64,000 nucleotides of DNA from Zonotrichia leucophrys gambelii (Eukaryota > Chordata > Aves > Passeriformes > Passerellidae): assembly GCF_028769735.1 (NCBI RefSeq), contig NC_088172.1, forward strand, positions 59,179,075 to 59,243,074, given 5' to 3'. This document shows positions 26,301 to 39,809 of the stretch, piece by piece. Under the pieces are notes generated by a model. The model was given only the letters and a program-made list of their open reading frames with translations. It had not been told where the DNA came from and searched no databases. A program made the translations under genes and the position numbers. Position 1 is the stretch's first letter. Every line of letters begins with the position of its first letter.

Positions 26301-29300
26301 TCTTCATTTTACATTTAACCCTTTATAAATAACAAGTTGTGTGTTTTTCTGACTATTAAACTATTTTGTGGAAGAGTCTGTGCTGTAGTGGAGTCTTAGG
26401 GGAAACATGTTGTAACTTCTTACCAACGAAGTGCTTGGGGAGTGGTTTTCCTGCTCAATATTTGTATTGCTCACAAATTTTTTTCCATCAGAAAGATCTG
26501 TGGGATTATATAGCGGGAACATTGCAGTTCGCATGGTAATAAACACAATTGGTGTAAAATACTCTTCATGATAGTGCTTTAACTGTTACATTTGTAACAA
26601 AATGACAGAGGTTATTCTGAGGTTTTGGTTTTAAAAGTGTTACTGACAGTTCAGAGCATTTCAGAGGCTTCTGAAATGCAGATATATTGGTAAGAACAAA
26701 TTTGAAAGCTATATATTTTTTCATTGCTCACATAAGCTGTCTCAAATATCAATATGCCCATCTATATCAAAATGGGACATAGTGGTACATTATTGAAGGC
26801 TTATTATTTATTGCATTGGCTTGTTATTTTTTGTATCAAATAACTGTGTGCTTTTTCCTACCTGTGAAAATAAAATGGCACTCCACATTTGTGTAAACCT
26901 ATGAAAATTGCCACTGGATCTTACTCTTTGTGCATCAGAGTAAAATATTTTTTAAAATATTTTTAGCTATGTTTTTAGTCTTTTATTTTGTTAATAATTC
27001 TAGAGATTTTTAAAAACATCTCCGACTACTCCTTTGACTCTGTTTCTAAGGGAATGCATGAATTACCAAGCTGAAGCTAATGTTTTGCATATGAATATTT
27101 TTAAAGACTCAAAGCCAAAATAGAATTGCAAAGCACACTGCTGGTTATTTTGTGTGAGACAGTTTAGAATTATTTGGAGATGTTGTGCTCAATTTAAAGA
27201 GCAGACAAAATGTCATGGTTCTTCAGATGAGATATACTTGTGGCCATTATTTGTGCAGTAGAAGAATGAAGCATCTTCTCTTTTCTAAGTTTTGCCATGT
27301 TTTTGGTAGTGCTTGAAGAATAAAGGAGGATGATGGAGATAACTCTATGTAGGGATCAAATTTGAGGTCATATAAATCAAATATATAATCCTTTGTTAAG
27401 TTATAACATTTACTTACATGAAATCATGAGTGGATGCTGCAGGTCATGAGATGCTTGCTGTCTTTGGCTTGGGTTGATTTATGTATCTTTATTTCTTTTT
27501 ACAAAGCCAATGCTCTCTGCATTGCCTGCATACATAAACTCATAAAAGCAACTCTTGGCCACAGACACAGATCCTTCAATCAGCATTTTCCACTGTACCT
27601 TTCTGGCAAGTTGAGGTCCAAATGCAAATGTTTGTGATGTTGTTGAAGCTATGGGGCTTCAAACACCAACGCTCTCCACATCTAGTAAGGAGGATGCATG
27701 CAGCCTTTGTGGAATGGCAACTGCATAAAGCTGTAGCTGCCTCGGTCTGGACCCCAGCAAAAGCATGTGCAGGGCTATAATGAGCATGTGTGCCAGCTGT
27801 CTGTTCTCTCTGTGTCAGCTGTATGTTCTAACATATTGCGGGGTTTTTTCTGTTCCTTCATCTTTTTCTGGACATCAAGCTTGTTTTCATTTGCAGCATA
27901 GCCCTGAGCGCCGCCAGCAATCCCTGCTGTCACCAGGCAGGGTGATGCCTGCAACTCTGTTCCTCTGGACACGGTGGCACTGGTGGACTGGTCACTTGTG
28001 AATAGGCCTTTCTTTGCAGCCACATGCTTGCTGGCAGCGGGGCCACCCACCTTCTGCGGGCTTTAATTGGGATGCTGCAATCGAGCTAATTTTGTTCTAG
28101 GGACAGTCAGAAGCCTTCAGTCTTTTGGAGGCTACCTTTTAAAATAGCACAGTGAACTGCACGCCAGAACAAGCAGAAAATGAGCACTTGTTTGGCTGTG
28201 TTTGATCCGCTGGCAGTGCCATTGCTATCCTGCAAATGCTCCGTGACCACGTGTCTGAGGAGGTGTGGGGAGGAGCACTGGAGCGTGCTGAGATCCTCAG
28301 CTCTGAATGGCTCTCAGCTAAGCTAAAGTTCACATGATAATATTGGATTTGGACAATTTCAGGCAATTTCAAAGTTGTGAATTACCTTTGAAAATTATGG
28401 GTATTTTTGGAGCAGGTGAACTTTATGGAATGTATGTATGGTTTCCAGAATTGTGAGAGGAGATGGACTGATGGGCAGTTCTCATGTTGTTCTAGTAAGA
28501 TGATGCTTCCCTGTGTTGCTCTTATATCATGACTCTTTCCAACTTGAATATTCTCAACTGGCAAAGCTTATCAAAGACTAAATAGACTCTGGTTGGGGAA
28601 GGTACTCCAAAGTGAGAATTTTTGATAAACCTTAGAGAGTGATGTTTTTTATGATTGCGTGGCTGGGATTCAGATGTCCCATCATCTCTTTGGAAGTCAT
28701 ACAGGTTCCCTTAATGCCCACAAAAGTGAGGAAATGAAGGTTAAGTTTTGGGGTTGCTTCTTCAGTTTGGTGTTCATATTTTTTCCCCAGCAGTGCACTC
28801 CTGGTTATTCCTGCTGAGTGTTTAAACACTGAAAGCAGCACATAGTCCATGTAGTACCAGAAAGCCCACCCTCAGCTACCCCAGGAGTGTCCAGTGGCAC
28901 AGGGAAACTTGTGGAACTTGTGGTACAGTCAAAGAGTCCAAGTTTCCTCCCCAGCCTGTTGAGAAGTGATGGTTGCCCAGGAGGTGGTTGTAGGAAGACA
29001 TGGGCTTCTGCTGTGAGTAGGTAGCACTGTGGCTCCTGTAGAAAGGCAGGGAAGCACTGTTGTGTGCAGTGCAGGAAGTTGTTTGTCCAAAGCTCTGGAA
29101 AGTCTGAAGTTCCCAGATGTATTTGTATAGGGACCCCAATCTTGTAATGCTTGAAACATCTCTTGTGTGAGATCTTTGGCAGGTTGAGAGATAGGAACTA
29201 CAGTAAAAAAAATATGTAGGTATGGGGGCCAAAGTGTAGATATATATGTAGTGTAGTTATTTTGCTTCTGCTGTTCCAACAAGTGATGTGCAAATTGTTT

Positions 29301-30743
29301 TCCACCTGTACTGAACACAGTAGTGTTGAGAAAATGCTGTTCTAAATTTTAGGAATGTGGGCTCTGCAAAAGTTTCTGGGGAAATCTACAAAAGTTTCAG
29401 CAGATAACTGTTCCACCTGTGGAATTACGCTTTAAGAGTAGAAAATAGTTTTCACAGACTCTGAGATTTAATAGGCTTTCACTTTTATTTAAACTGGAAA
29501 GTTTTTTCCATGTCTCTGGAAGTGATGCTTCATTAGAGCAAACCTACCTCTTCAGTGTTGTCCAGAACCCTGAGAGTGGGACCATGTGCTTATTTCCAAG
29601 TAACAACAGCTTCATTAAGGTTTGGTTACTAATTAAAAGTTCCTCCTAGCTCATATGCTATAACTCAACTTTGCAATTTATGTATATTATTAGCATAATT
29701 ATTTTTAGATTATTTCTCTCTTGCTTAGCTTTTTCTTAATAATCAAGACATAATTTTATGTTTATATGTGTGCATATATTAACAGCAGCAATAAAGTAAT
29801 AGTTTGCAATGTATTCTTGTCCTTCTCTCAGGATAGGCATAGAGAGCCTATTTTTTCATCTGTGTTACCTTCTAAAGAATGCACTCAGTGATATACATGC
29901 TCTTTCATATGTTAAACAAGTAGGGATACAAGATTATTCCATCCCACCATTTGGATGTATCTTAAGGGTGTGCATATTGTACCTGCCCACCCCCTCACTT
30001 TACAGATGGAGCATACATATCTGATGTTTAGAAAGGTTTCTCATGACACTTAAAATTCAGCCTTCTTATTGTTCTGATCTTATTTTCTTCATTCACAATT
30101 TTTAAAGTATGAATTTGGACCGTAATTAGCAGATTATTACAATTAGGTTTCTGGCTATTGCCATTTTATTAGCAGTGTAGCAATCCTACCCTGCAAAGCA
30201 GACATTTGGGACTCAGCAAACCATGTTGCCACCTCCAGTACATCTCAAAAGACCAACTGGCAGAGTGTCTTGGTGGGTGTCATTGTTTGCAGTCTGGCTG
30301 GTTTGGTGTATTGGTAAGAAATATTTTAGTTGCAGTTACTAGGGCTAAAGCAGGGCTACTCTTGGTTAGGTCACTGAAATGTTTGTAATGACTGGCTCTT
30401 GGAAGAGTGAGCCACTGCTTGGGAGAACCATGCTTGAGCTCCCAGCATGCTGCTATGAGAGAATTGAGGCAGATAATGCCTGAGGATGTGTTGTTCCACT
30501 GCATTGTTGTCCCTGCCTTCTTTTTCTCTGTGGGAATTAACAAAGTCCCACCTGATTGTGAGGAGCTGTTCTGGTTATCCAGTTTGCAGCTGTTCTTCCT
30601 GTTAATGTGCTCTGGGATAGGGATGGAGAGGATGACCTGAGCATGATGTGCTGCAGGGACAGGGGTTTCCTTCATAGTTGTCATGCTACCTTTAAATTAG
30701 AATTTTAAGATTGATTAACCTGTTTTCTTTGTCTTCCCTGTAG

Positions 30744-30926
<183 letters not shown>

Positions 30927-31371
30927 TGAAGAATCGATATTACAGCTTGAAGAATTCTACCCAGGGAAATAACTGTACGTGGTTGTGTTCACACATGCAA
31001 GCATTTCAGCCAACTCAATTAAACACTTGGAATTAGCCGGATTAGGTTTTTTCTAGGTATTTTTTATGATTCATTAAGCCTTGGAGTCTGCATTTTTTAT
31101 TTCTTCTTTAATTAGAGTACTTCTTGCTTGCATACATTTGGTTGCAATCCTCAACTCTCAGAGGCGAGGCACTGTCCGATGAAAGCATTGTTTCCTTGCT
31201 CCAAGATGATCCCAGTGTGAGCAGAGTGAAACTGTGAGGTTTACAGTTGCGCTGTACAAAGTGTAAAGAGGGGCTTCTCAAAAGTCCAGGGTGCAAATAC
31301 TGGTTCCAGGCTCCCAAATGTAAGCAGTTCTGCCAGCTCTTTCCATTAGTTTATAGAACCTGTAGCAGATG

Positions 31372-31745
31372 ATGCGGGGTCACAGAGCTTTTCATGATGG
31401 ATGGGACCTCAGGAGGTCCCTAATCCAGCATTCAGCTCAAAGCAGTGTCAACACTGAATTCAAACCAAGTTGCTCAGGGCTTTCTCATAGAGTTTGAAGA
31501 CCTCCAGGGATGCAGATGCTGCACTGTCTCTGAGAAACCTGTTAATACTGCTTTGCTATCTTCATAGTGAACTTCTCTTTTAAAATAATGTGTTGTGAGA
31601 TCCTCCCCATAGCAATTTATGCCTGTTGTCTGTTGTTCTCATGAAACATGCCTTTTTGATAACCTCCCCACAGATACCAGTAGATCATCTTGAAACTGTC
31701 TTTTCTGACAGTTTGGAGCTGAATCTCCCAACTCTTCTTGCTGGG
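31372..31745 (-). repeat. CR1 LINE fragment, - strand
   Basis: The + strand carries reverse-complement CR1 blocks: 'cttttcatgatggatgggac' and 'tcaggaggtccctaatccag' near the tail, then 'gaagacctccagggatgcag', 'ctctgagaaacctgttaata' and 'tcatagtgaacttctctttt'. These match the familiar order of an avian CR1 3' region read backwards, followed by the ORF2 C-terminal end. The copy is truncated and noticeably diverged. It lies only 500 bp downstream of SASH1 exon 2. Confidence 0.8.
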
Positions 31746-34099
31746 CATGTGCAAAAGTCCTTGAGAGTGCCTTGGTAACAGCTGATGATGTGGATTATTT
31801 AAGGCTACTTTCTTTCTTTTTGGGATTCCAGGATACCAACTGAGAGGCTTCCAGAGTTTGTAGAGACTACAAACTTCAGTTACACAATTAATGGCAGCAG
31901 AATCAAGGCAGGGAGTCATCATCTGCCCCACTCAAGTTTGTTAGTTTCTTCTTTATTTTTACATAGAAAAAAAAAGCAAATGTTTTTGCAGATCTCTTGC
32001 TGCCAAGAAGTTCCAAGGGTTAAACAAAAAGCTATTCCAGGAAATTCTTTTGTAGACAGAACCTTAAAGCTTCTGTGCAGAGAAGTGATGGCACAGAACT
32101 GTGATTCTCATGAAAACCCCCACACCTGGCAGGCCTGGTATTCTCGGTGGCTGTTGGCAGCAATGAAACCCCCTTTCCTGGTGCTCTTGGAAGGCAGCTC
32201 CTGTGCTGGGTAATGGAGTGTGCCTTATGGCAGGAGAGGACCCCTTCCATAGACAGATGGGCCTAATTTGGCTCCCCTCACTTCTGAAGCTGCAGAAGCC
32301 AGGCTGGAAAAAGCCATGTGAGCTTAATTAACTCACATCAAAGGTGCAGATCTTCATGCTGGTTTAAATAGACATGAGCTAACCAAAGACAGACCATCAA
32401 GTGATTCATTCTATTCCAGAGAAGCTGTAGTCAGAGAAAGTGGCTGTGTGAAAAACAGCCTGGAGATTCCTCTTCAGCCTCTCTGATACGGAGTTTGCTT
32501 ACTCTAGTGGTCCAGTGATGACTTCTTGAACTGCCAGGTCAGAGAGAAGACAATGCAATTGAAAATTAAATTAATGCTCCATTTTTGCTACATCTGTCAC
32601 TTCTGTAATGCATTTTCTAGACATAAGATAGCCATTCTGCTGATAACATATGAGCCTATAGATATTAGCTCACTTGCCCAACAACTGCATCCAAACAGTG
32701 CTGACTGCAGCTGAATCTTGCTCTCATCAATGAACAGGCAGACTTGACTTAGCTACACAGAGAGGGGGAAATAGCCAAGTAGACCAGAATGTGATTTTAG
32801 TGTGATGAGCAGAAGAGTGAGTCACTTGTTGTGGTGCTTTTTGTCTCTATACACCTTGAGGAAAGGCAGTGTATTGGCAGACATTTGGGGATAGTGAATG
32901 GGAAGTAGTGCTGGGGTAAATGCCCAATGCACATTCCAGATGTGCTATGATAACAAAGAAAAAAATGTACCAGAGAGCAAATATATGCAGCTCCAAAATT
33001 ATTGTGCACCAGCATTGTGGGTCTGTTAGCCTAGGCTGACCTTGCTCTGCCATACATTGCTCTTCTAGCACAGATGAAGAAAGCAGTGCTCTCTCTACAT
33101 CCTGTAGAGGATGTGTATCAGTTCTTCCTCCCCTCCCCAAAGGTCTTCTCCCTCTCTTTAGTGAAGTGAATATAGCAGAGCTGACATGCATGCAGTATTA
33201 GTGCAGATTTTCAGGGGTTTGATAGAGTGGTGGTTACTGAATCCATATGAAAATGCAGTATTGGGTGCATAAAATTACTTAGCAGAAACATAAAAGGTTA
33301 GGTTAGGTTGCTGCTTTTACTGAATGCTCTGAACAAAGAGAAAGAGCAGGTCACTCCAGGAGTCAAAGTGTCCTGTAAACCGTGCACAGAGAGGCCCTGT
33401 CAGGAGGAGCAGTGCAATAACAAAGACATGCCTGAGTTGGCAGAGTTTTGGCAGGAACATGTATTTAGCACCGGCTCGCCCAGATTGCCCTTTGTAGCAC
33501 GTCCACTGGAAGGACAGAAATATGAACTGTTTATTGCTGCTTTTGTACCCTTTGAAATAATTTAAGCTGTTTGGGCGCAAGTGTTGATATCTTGATTGTA
33601 TATTGTACTTTCTAATCAGCTCTCCAGCCTTTCCTATCACACCATGGCCATTTCAGTCTAGATATCCTGCTCTGAAGTTGAATTTAAAAAAAAAATCACT
33701 TGGTAAAATTATTTGGGAAAGCAGCATATCTTGTAACAAAACAGTGGGTGCAGATGGAGCTGAACCCAGAATATTTTTCCAAATGGCAATGCTGTCAAGG
33801 ATTGTTAGTTCTCTCTAAACATGATAACTGCTTTCTGTGTTTGGAGTTTTGCCTATGTTTTTGTAATGAAGAATGTGCTTGGGTTTGGACACTAATGTTT
33901 GTGAACAGCATGGGAGTTGCCCACATTTCCTAGCATTTGGCCTATTCCTGTACACCATGTGAGCTTTTGGCTGAGGAAGAACTGCAGGTGGAGTAGATAG
34001 AGTGGATTTTCAGGCCCATAATGAATGTATCACTGGTAATATTGAGGTGGACATCTGCTAAAATATAGTTGTGGCCAGAGAAGTGACTCTGTGAGGATG

Positions 34100-35005
34100 G
34101 TATTTTCTAACTGGTCACATGACATCCTTGTCTTTAAATTGGAGAGACATGAATTAGACAGATGAACTGCTCAGGTGTATAAGGAAGTGGCTGGATGGCC
34201 ACACTCTGGTGGTTCAGTACCCAAATGGAGATCAGTGATGAGTGGTGTTCCTTAGGGAGCACTGTTTGGATTGGTGCTGTTTAACATCTTTGCTGGTGAC
34301 AGGGAGAGTGGTATCAAGTGCACCCTGAGCAAGTTTGCTGATGACTCCAAGCTGAGTGGAGTGGTCAATACGCTGGAGGAGAGGGATGCCATCCAGGGCT
34401 ACCTGGACAGGCTTGAGAGATTGGCTTGTGAAGCCTCATGACATTCAAAAAAAGTGCAAGGTCCAGAAAATGTGTTGGGGCAATCCTGTGCACAGGTACA
34501 GGCTGGGAGGAGAATGAATGAAGAGCAGCCCTGGGGATAAGGTTTTAATGGTGTTGGTGGATGAAAAACTTGACATGACTTGCAGTGTGTGCTCACAGCC
34601 CAGAAAGCCAACCAGATCCTGCACTGCATCAAAAGGGGTGTGGCCAGGAGGTCAAGGGAGGTGATTGTTCCCTTCCACTCTGCTCTGCATCCAGTTCTGG
34701 GGTCCCCAGCACAGGAAAGATGTGAGAGAACTAGGTTCATTCCGCCTGGAGAAGAAAAGGTTCCAGGGGGATCTCACTGCAGCCTTCCAGTAACTAAAGG
34801 GGGATACAAGAGAGCTGGAGAGGCGCTTTTTACAAGGGCATGTCATGATGGGGTGAGATACTGGAACAGAAAAGTTGTGGGTGCCCCGTCCCTGCAAGTG
34901 TTCAAAGCCAGGTCAGATGGGGCTTTGAGTAATCCCATTGCAATGAGGTTGGAACCAGATGATCTTCAAGATATGTTTCAACACAAACCATTCTATGACC
35001 TGCTT
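34100..35005 (+). pseudogene. Decayed CR1 LINE copy with reverse-transcriptase remnant
   Basis: This is the longest CR1 copy in the window. It reads on the + strand through the late part of ORF2, including a segment translating as LFNIFAGDRESG and then KFADDSKLSG. The FADD motif corresponds to the catalytic YADD/FADD box of the reverse transcriptase. Farther on it holds RLEKKRFQGDL-like and YWNRKVVGAPSLQVFK-like segments typical of CR1 C-termini, and it ends at 'aaaccattctatgacctg'. Several frameshifts and stops separate these pieces, so no functional enzyme is encoded. The start near 34100 is approximate; the element is 5'-truncated. The open frame 34580-35044 is part of this relic. Confidence 0.88.
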
Positions 35006-37550
35006 CCTTTGTGTCTCTGGGGTCATACCTGCATGGCTTGCTGACAAAAGCAGCTTTGTCTTGCCTGTCAGCAGGGCAGGGCAGGATAGCATTGACTTAG
35101 CCATGAAAGAGCAAACTGCATTCTGTTGTCTCATCTATCACTGACAGCAGCCAGCTAACTGCTGCTGCCGAGGTCTGTATTGGAGCTGATGAGCTTGAAG
35201 TCAAAGAATGGCTTGAGGTTTTCTGATGGACTCTGACAGCTGCAGTTGGGGCACCGAGAAGTTGCATCCATCTTTTGTCTTGCAAATTGTATAAAATTAA
35301 TGCCACTGAAAAGTTAAATGGCATAGTAGAATACTTTTTTTCCCCACATTCATGTAATTAATTTCATTGTGTAGAAAGGGAAGTGTTCAAAATCTCTCTG
35401 TACACTGTGATAAAGTACAATGAATGTATTTGGAAAAATTACCTTGCCTAATCCTGGCTGTTTTTACAATACCTGCACATGTACACAGGCAAAGCCAGAA
35501 AATACAAAATAACATAAAACAATCATAAGTTTCTTGTCCTACTTCCAACATCAGTGTAGTCTTCCTAAGTCTTGTCTGTGCATGGTTTTATGAGATGCTC
35601 AACATCCATGTTTGTTTACAGATGGAGTTGATCATGTAGGTAATGTCATCTCATATAAATGGTATGCACAGCAAGAAAAAGGGGAAGAAAAGTAGAGTAA
35701 TTAGTAATTTGAGTGATAGAATAATAATGAATTTTCCTCTTTACAGATGCATTTGTCTGTTATAGTACTACTGGTTGGCATTATCATCAGGCTGTTTGAG
35801 AAACTAGCCAGCCTTTGCTGGAGCACACTAAAACACCCAGAACAGTTGCAGTCAGTGACTGATGTATATTTAAAAAATGTTCAAGAGAGTTAGCCACCAA
35901 AGCTGGAGTGGATGCTGAATGTGTTTGTGGAGTGTGCCTGTGTCTCCTTTATAGCTGACGCTAGTCATGTCTGCCATTCTTCACATCATACATTAATATT
36001 TCAGGATCCTAGAATAGACTGCTTATTCCTGCTATGAAATGATCACCTCTGCTTTGCAAATTCAGTACTGGCTGCTGTTATCATTAGTCCTGAGAGGACA
36101 CCTCTGCATCTCACTGGAATAAGATCCCACTGTTTTGTTTTGTCTTGCTGGCTGTAAGAGGCCCTCCAAAGTATAAACAACATTTGAGTTTAATTTAAAA
36201 GGTATCTACAGCACAAAAAGAAAAAAACAGAAGAGCTGGAGAACACAGATAAGATTTCCTAATTTTTTTGAAAGTCTCCAGGTCTTATGGGGCAGATACA
36301 CAGGAGAAAAAGTAGCAGTAGAAGGTGTGGACTTTGAAGCATCATTGTGGATTTATTTTTACTCAGTACAGATTGAAATAAGGGGGATTGGGCCTGAGTA
36401 TGAGTTACATAAAGTAGATTCACCTAGAAAATAATAATTGAAGATTTACTGTGTGTGTAGTCTCAATCTCTCAGTATTTTAGGCTTATATTTATAATTTA
36501 AATTCATAATCACATTTCATCATTAATGGAGCTTTTTAAAGGTAAACACAATTGAAATTCTGGAACAGACAGGCTATTTTTAGTGTCTGACATCACAGAC
36601 CAAGGCAGCAAAGGCATTTAAATCTAGAGCTGGCATTAAACATGAAAACAAAGCAAGGCTTGTTCCATATGCAGCAAAATGAATACCATTCTTAAACTGT
36701 TCTTAGTTCACTTAATACTAGCAGACTAAGTAAAAATCTCTCCACTTTCTGCAAGCTAATGACCTCCTGCAGCCTCACCACTGTTTTTGTTGGAAGGCCA
36801 TTTATGAATAATCCCTTAGGCAAAATCTGTTCATTTGTAGGCTGGAGACTCAGTGGACTTTGCAGCTGTGATGGTTTGGGTGCTTATCTTCCTTTCATAT
36901 TTTTGGAGGACCCTTGCTTTTTTGGAGTAAGATCTTTTGTTTAGCACTTCTGGTCTTCTGAAATATTTTTGATAATGTCAGTGTTACAGGAAAAATAGAC
37001 TGTCAAAGGTAATTGGTTTTTGTTTGTTTTTTTTCTGAGCTGGTAATGCTGTTATACACAAAATAATATTTATGTTATAAATAGAAAAGATATCTGACTT
37101 CTGGCAGTCTGGTAATTGTGGAGGGGAGAAATTCTTTTTAGCTTCATAACTGTCTAGGTATTCTTAATCTTCTAACATCATTTGTAATCATTTTCTTGCC
37201 CCTTTGCATAGAGCAGGAATTTTATGTTGAACCTTAGATCAGTTGAATATATTCTTACTGTGCTCTTCTTTTATCCCAGGAATGGCACAGATCTGGTGGA
37301 ACTGACAGACTGGATTTGTATTAACTCTGTGATTTAATCTCATTGGAGCCTGAGGACTAGAGGGAAGGAGTAATTGATTGACTAACTTTAGCTCCCTTTA
37401 TCTATTTTTTTTTCTTTCTCCCTTTAGAATTTAAAAGTGACAGCAAAACTGGAAATGTACAGCACCATGCTGGTAAATTTCATTGCAATGGATACAATTG
37501 TTTAAAAACAGAGCAAATTAAATTGTCATTTAGAAGGTGCATCTCTGAGG

Positions 37551-37612
37551 GAGAAAAAACAAAAAACAACAACAAAACAACCAGAAAAACCAAAACTAAC
37601 AAACAAAATCAA
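37551..37612. repeat. A/AC-rich low-complexity tract
   Basis: About 60 bases consist almost only of A with interspersed C, as in AAC and AAAC units. There is no regular period long enough to call a microsatellite and no tell-tale flanking element. Confidence 0.7.
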
Positions 37613-39414
37613 CTCAAACCTGCCTAAACTCTGTAGTGAACAGTTTATGGGATGTGCAGCCCTGCAGCCCAACTTCACATTCACATATTACTAGATTTCC
37701 AAGATATCCAACTGAGTGGCATTACTCTGGGAGGACAGCAATGTGTATTGGCTGTGTTAGAAGAGTGTCAGACTTTTGTGATGTGATAGCAGCTAAACCA
37801 ACAGAGGAATGAACCAAAAAGATGTAAGGTTTTCTGTTAAGATAACTCCTCTTTGTCTTTGCATGGTGTCAGCTTGACTCCCCAGGCAGCCTCTCTGTGC
37901 TCTCCTTCTGTGGTTCCCCAGCCACTGCTCGCCAGTCCATCTATGTGTGTTGAAGACAGCTGGCAGCAACTTCAAATGTCAACTAACTGTAGCACTTGCT
38001 TGTGCCTCTTCTAAGTCCCCAAGTAGGGAAACACCACTGTCTGTCCTCGAGGAATAGTAAGGATACTGCTCATGATGGATGTCGTGAGGTTAGCTGAAAA
38101 ATCTCACTTGTAAGAGCCAGAACAGCCTTGCAGGTCATTAGGGAAAACAAACAGGTCTTAATCAATAATGAATCAAGAGCATGTTGTGAGGAGAATGAGA
38201 AACACATCGTGAGTATTGGTGCACATCTGGATGTGCTTTGCAATATCTGTTTCTCTGCAGCAGGAGGAGACTCTTCCAGCAAAGAAGCCCAGAGGAAGGC
38301 AGGCCTCCATCTGTGAATTCAAAGGGACTGGTTCCTTTTTTTCTCTGCTGCTGGCCTGGCCCCTGCTCTTCGTGATGTAGGTTCTGGTGCTCCACAGCTA
38401 CTCTCCTTTGATCTTTCCATGCTTTATCTTCTCTGAGTGTTGTGTAGGTTTCCTGTTTCAGCAGTGTCACTTGAAGCACACAGAGAAATGCTCCATTTCA
38501 AACAAGATGCTCTGTGAATTTTGTGTTTGAAGGAGAACTCAAGCAATTTGAAGAGACGTGATTTCTTTGCTGAATGATCAATCTGTTTTCCACAAAATAA
38601 TGAAAAGAAATGACTGTCAGCTGGAAATCCCTCTTCCTGACTTCCATATGTCATATCCCTCTTGATTTATGTTTTTAGGTTTTCCCCAATGGTTTAGATT
38701 GCAGCTTTATTTTACATAAGGGAACAAAGTAATCTGGGATTACTACATCCAGTTTTTCCCTGATGCTAAGGCTTCTTTGGTTCTTCAAGTAAATAGAGTT
38801 GGGAAAGGCAATAATCCTGTAAAAATATACATATGAAAATGAACAGGCAATATGTTCAAAAGAATTCCATTTCAGTTCCTTATCAGAGGGATTAATTTCT
38901 TGCATTGCTTGTGGCCATGATGAATAAAATCAGTTATGGATTAGAAACTAATGAAAGAAGAAAGACTTGAAATGATTAGCAAAATTTGGAATTCATAAGC
39001 TCATTATGAAACACAGACTGGTAATTTTTACTTTATGTCAGTGTCTTTTGCCTGTTGCTGTTGAAGTTCCTGATAAGACCACAGTTAAAATTGTTTGGTT
39101 TACAATTCATGTGAAACTAGTGGCAGTAGAATTGTGTACCCCGGTGTATTTAAGGCTGTAAAGATGATAGGAATAGCATCATAATAAATCAGTATTTATA
39201 GATGTGGAAAAATAGACAAGCTTTTCATCATATAAGGCTTTATTCATGAGACATCCAGATAAATTAGACGATAAAAAGATGGCAAAAGAAAAATCAGACG
39301 TTGTAAGTTTCTCTAAGACAAAATAGGCTGATAAACAGTATTTGAAAGAAGTCCATCTCCCCTTCCCAGGGGCACACAATTCAGGCCTCTGACCGCTTTC
39401 TGTCTTCGTGTGTC

Positions 39415-39573
39415 CACAGATCAAAGAATCAGAGTCTTCTGAGTTGAAAGAGATCCACAAGGATCATCAAATTCAACTTTTAAGTGCACAGTCCATACAG
39501 GGATTGATCCCACAACCTTGGCAAGTTTTTTTTTTTTGGGCACCAGGCTTTAACCAACTGAGCTAATCTCAGA
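39415..39573 (-). mobile_element. tRNA-Ile-derived SINE with CR1 tail (TguSINE1-like)
   Basis: On the - strand the element begins with a tRNA-Ile-like head: 'tagctcagttgg' (A box, 39554-39565), 'ttaaagcctggtgc', then 'gccaaggttgtgggatcaat' with a B-box-like 'ggatcaatcc' at 39501-39510. It continues into a CR1-like 3' tail ('ttgatgatccttgtggatct', then 'tctgattctttgatct'). This head-plus-tail design is that of TguSINE1, a SINE known from passerine birds and thought to be mobilised by CR1-X machinery. In place of the anticodon loop there is a run of about 13 A (T on the + strand, 39526-39538), so the RNA could not fold as a normal tRNA. It is a fossil insertion, and the best single clue to a songbird origin. 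Confidence 0.85.
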
Positions 39574-39809
39574 ATCATGGTAGCTGAGCAAAGATTAAGC
39601 TATGGATGGAATCTATTTTGAAAAAAGAGAGATTTTAAAGTTTTGAAGCACATGCCAGGTGCTGAAAGTCACACAAATGAGAAGTAAGAAGGAAGTCAGT
39701 CATCAGAGTAGCTTTATTTTGTTCATGTGGTTAACTGTTGAAAGCTATGCATAATTGGAGCCTTCAGTTGCTAGCCCACACAGAAGCTCACCAAATAGTT
39801 TTATTTCTC

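Larger units (their letters stand above)
8320..30743 (+). other. SASH1: SASH1 intron 1 (22.4 kb)
   Basis: The intron starts with gtgagt at 8320 and ends with a pyrimidine-rich tract and cag-type acceptor (ccctgtag, ending 30743). The first 640 bases belong to the CpG island. The rest is AT-rich DNA with CR1 fragments at about 10.6-11.2, 11.3-11.6 and 20.0-20.4 kb. Outside those I recognise no gene, exon or RNA. The blocks 11580-19985 and 20370-30740 hold only short open frames, small A- or T-runs and a TA-rich tract near 23750. The long first intron is typical of vertebrate SASH1 and a plausible place for enhancers, but none can be called by eye. Confidence 0.88.

Noticed and set aside
28929..29318. 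118- and 129-codon overlapping - strand ORFs
   Set aside because: Two frames are open over the same bases with no domain or splice signals and no repeat identity. Chance is the simplest explanation.
34580..35044. 154-codon ORF as a host gene
   Set aside because: Its sequence is the decayed C-terminal end of CR1 ORF2 and lies wholly within a CR1 copy.
39494..39573. A functional tRNA-Ile gene
   Set aside because: The anticodon loop is replaced by an A run, the 3' half of the acceptor stem is missing, and the sequence runs into a CR1 tail. It is a SINE head, not a tRNA gene.
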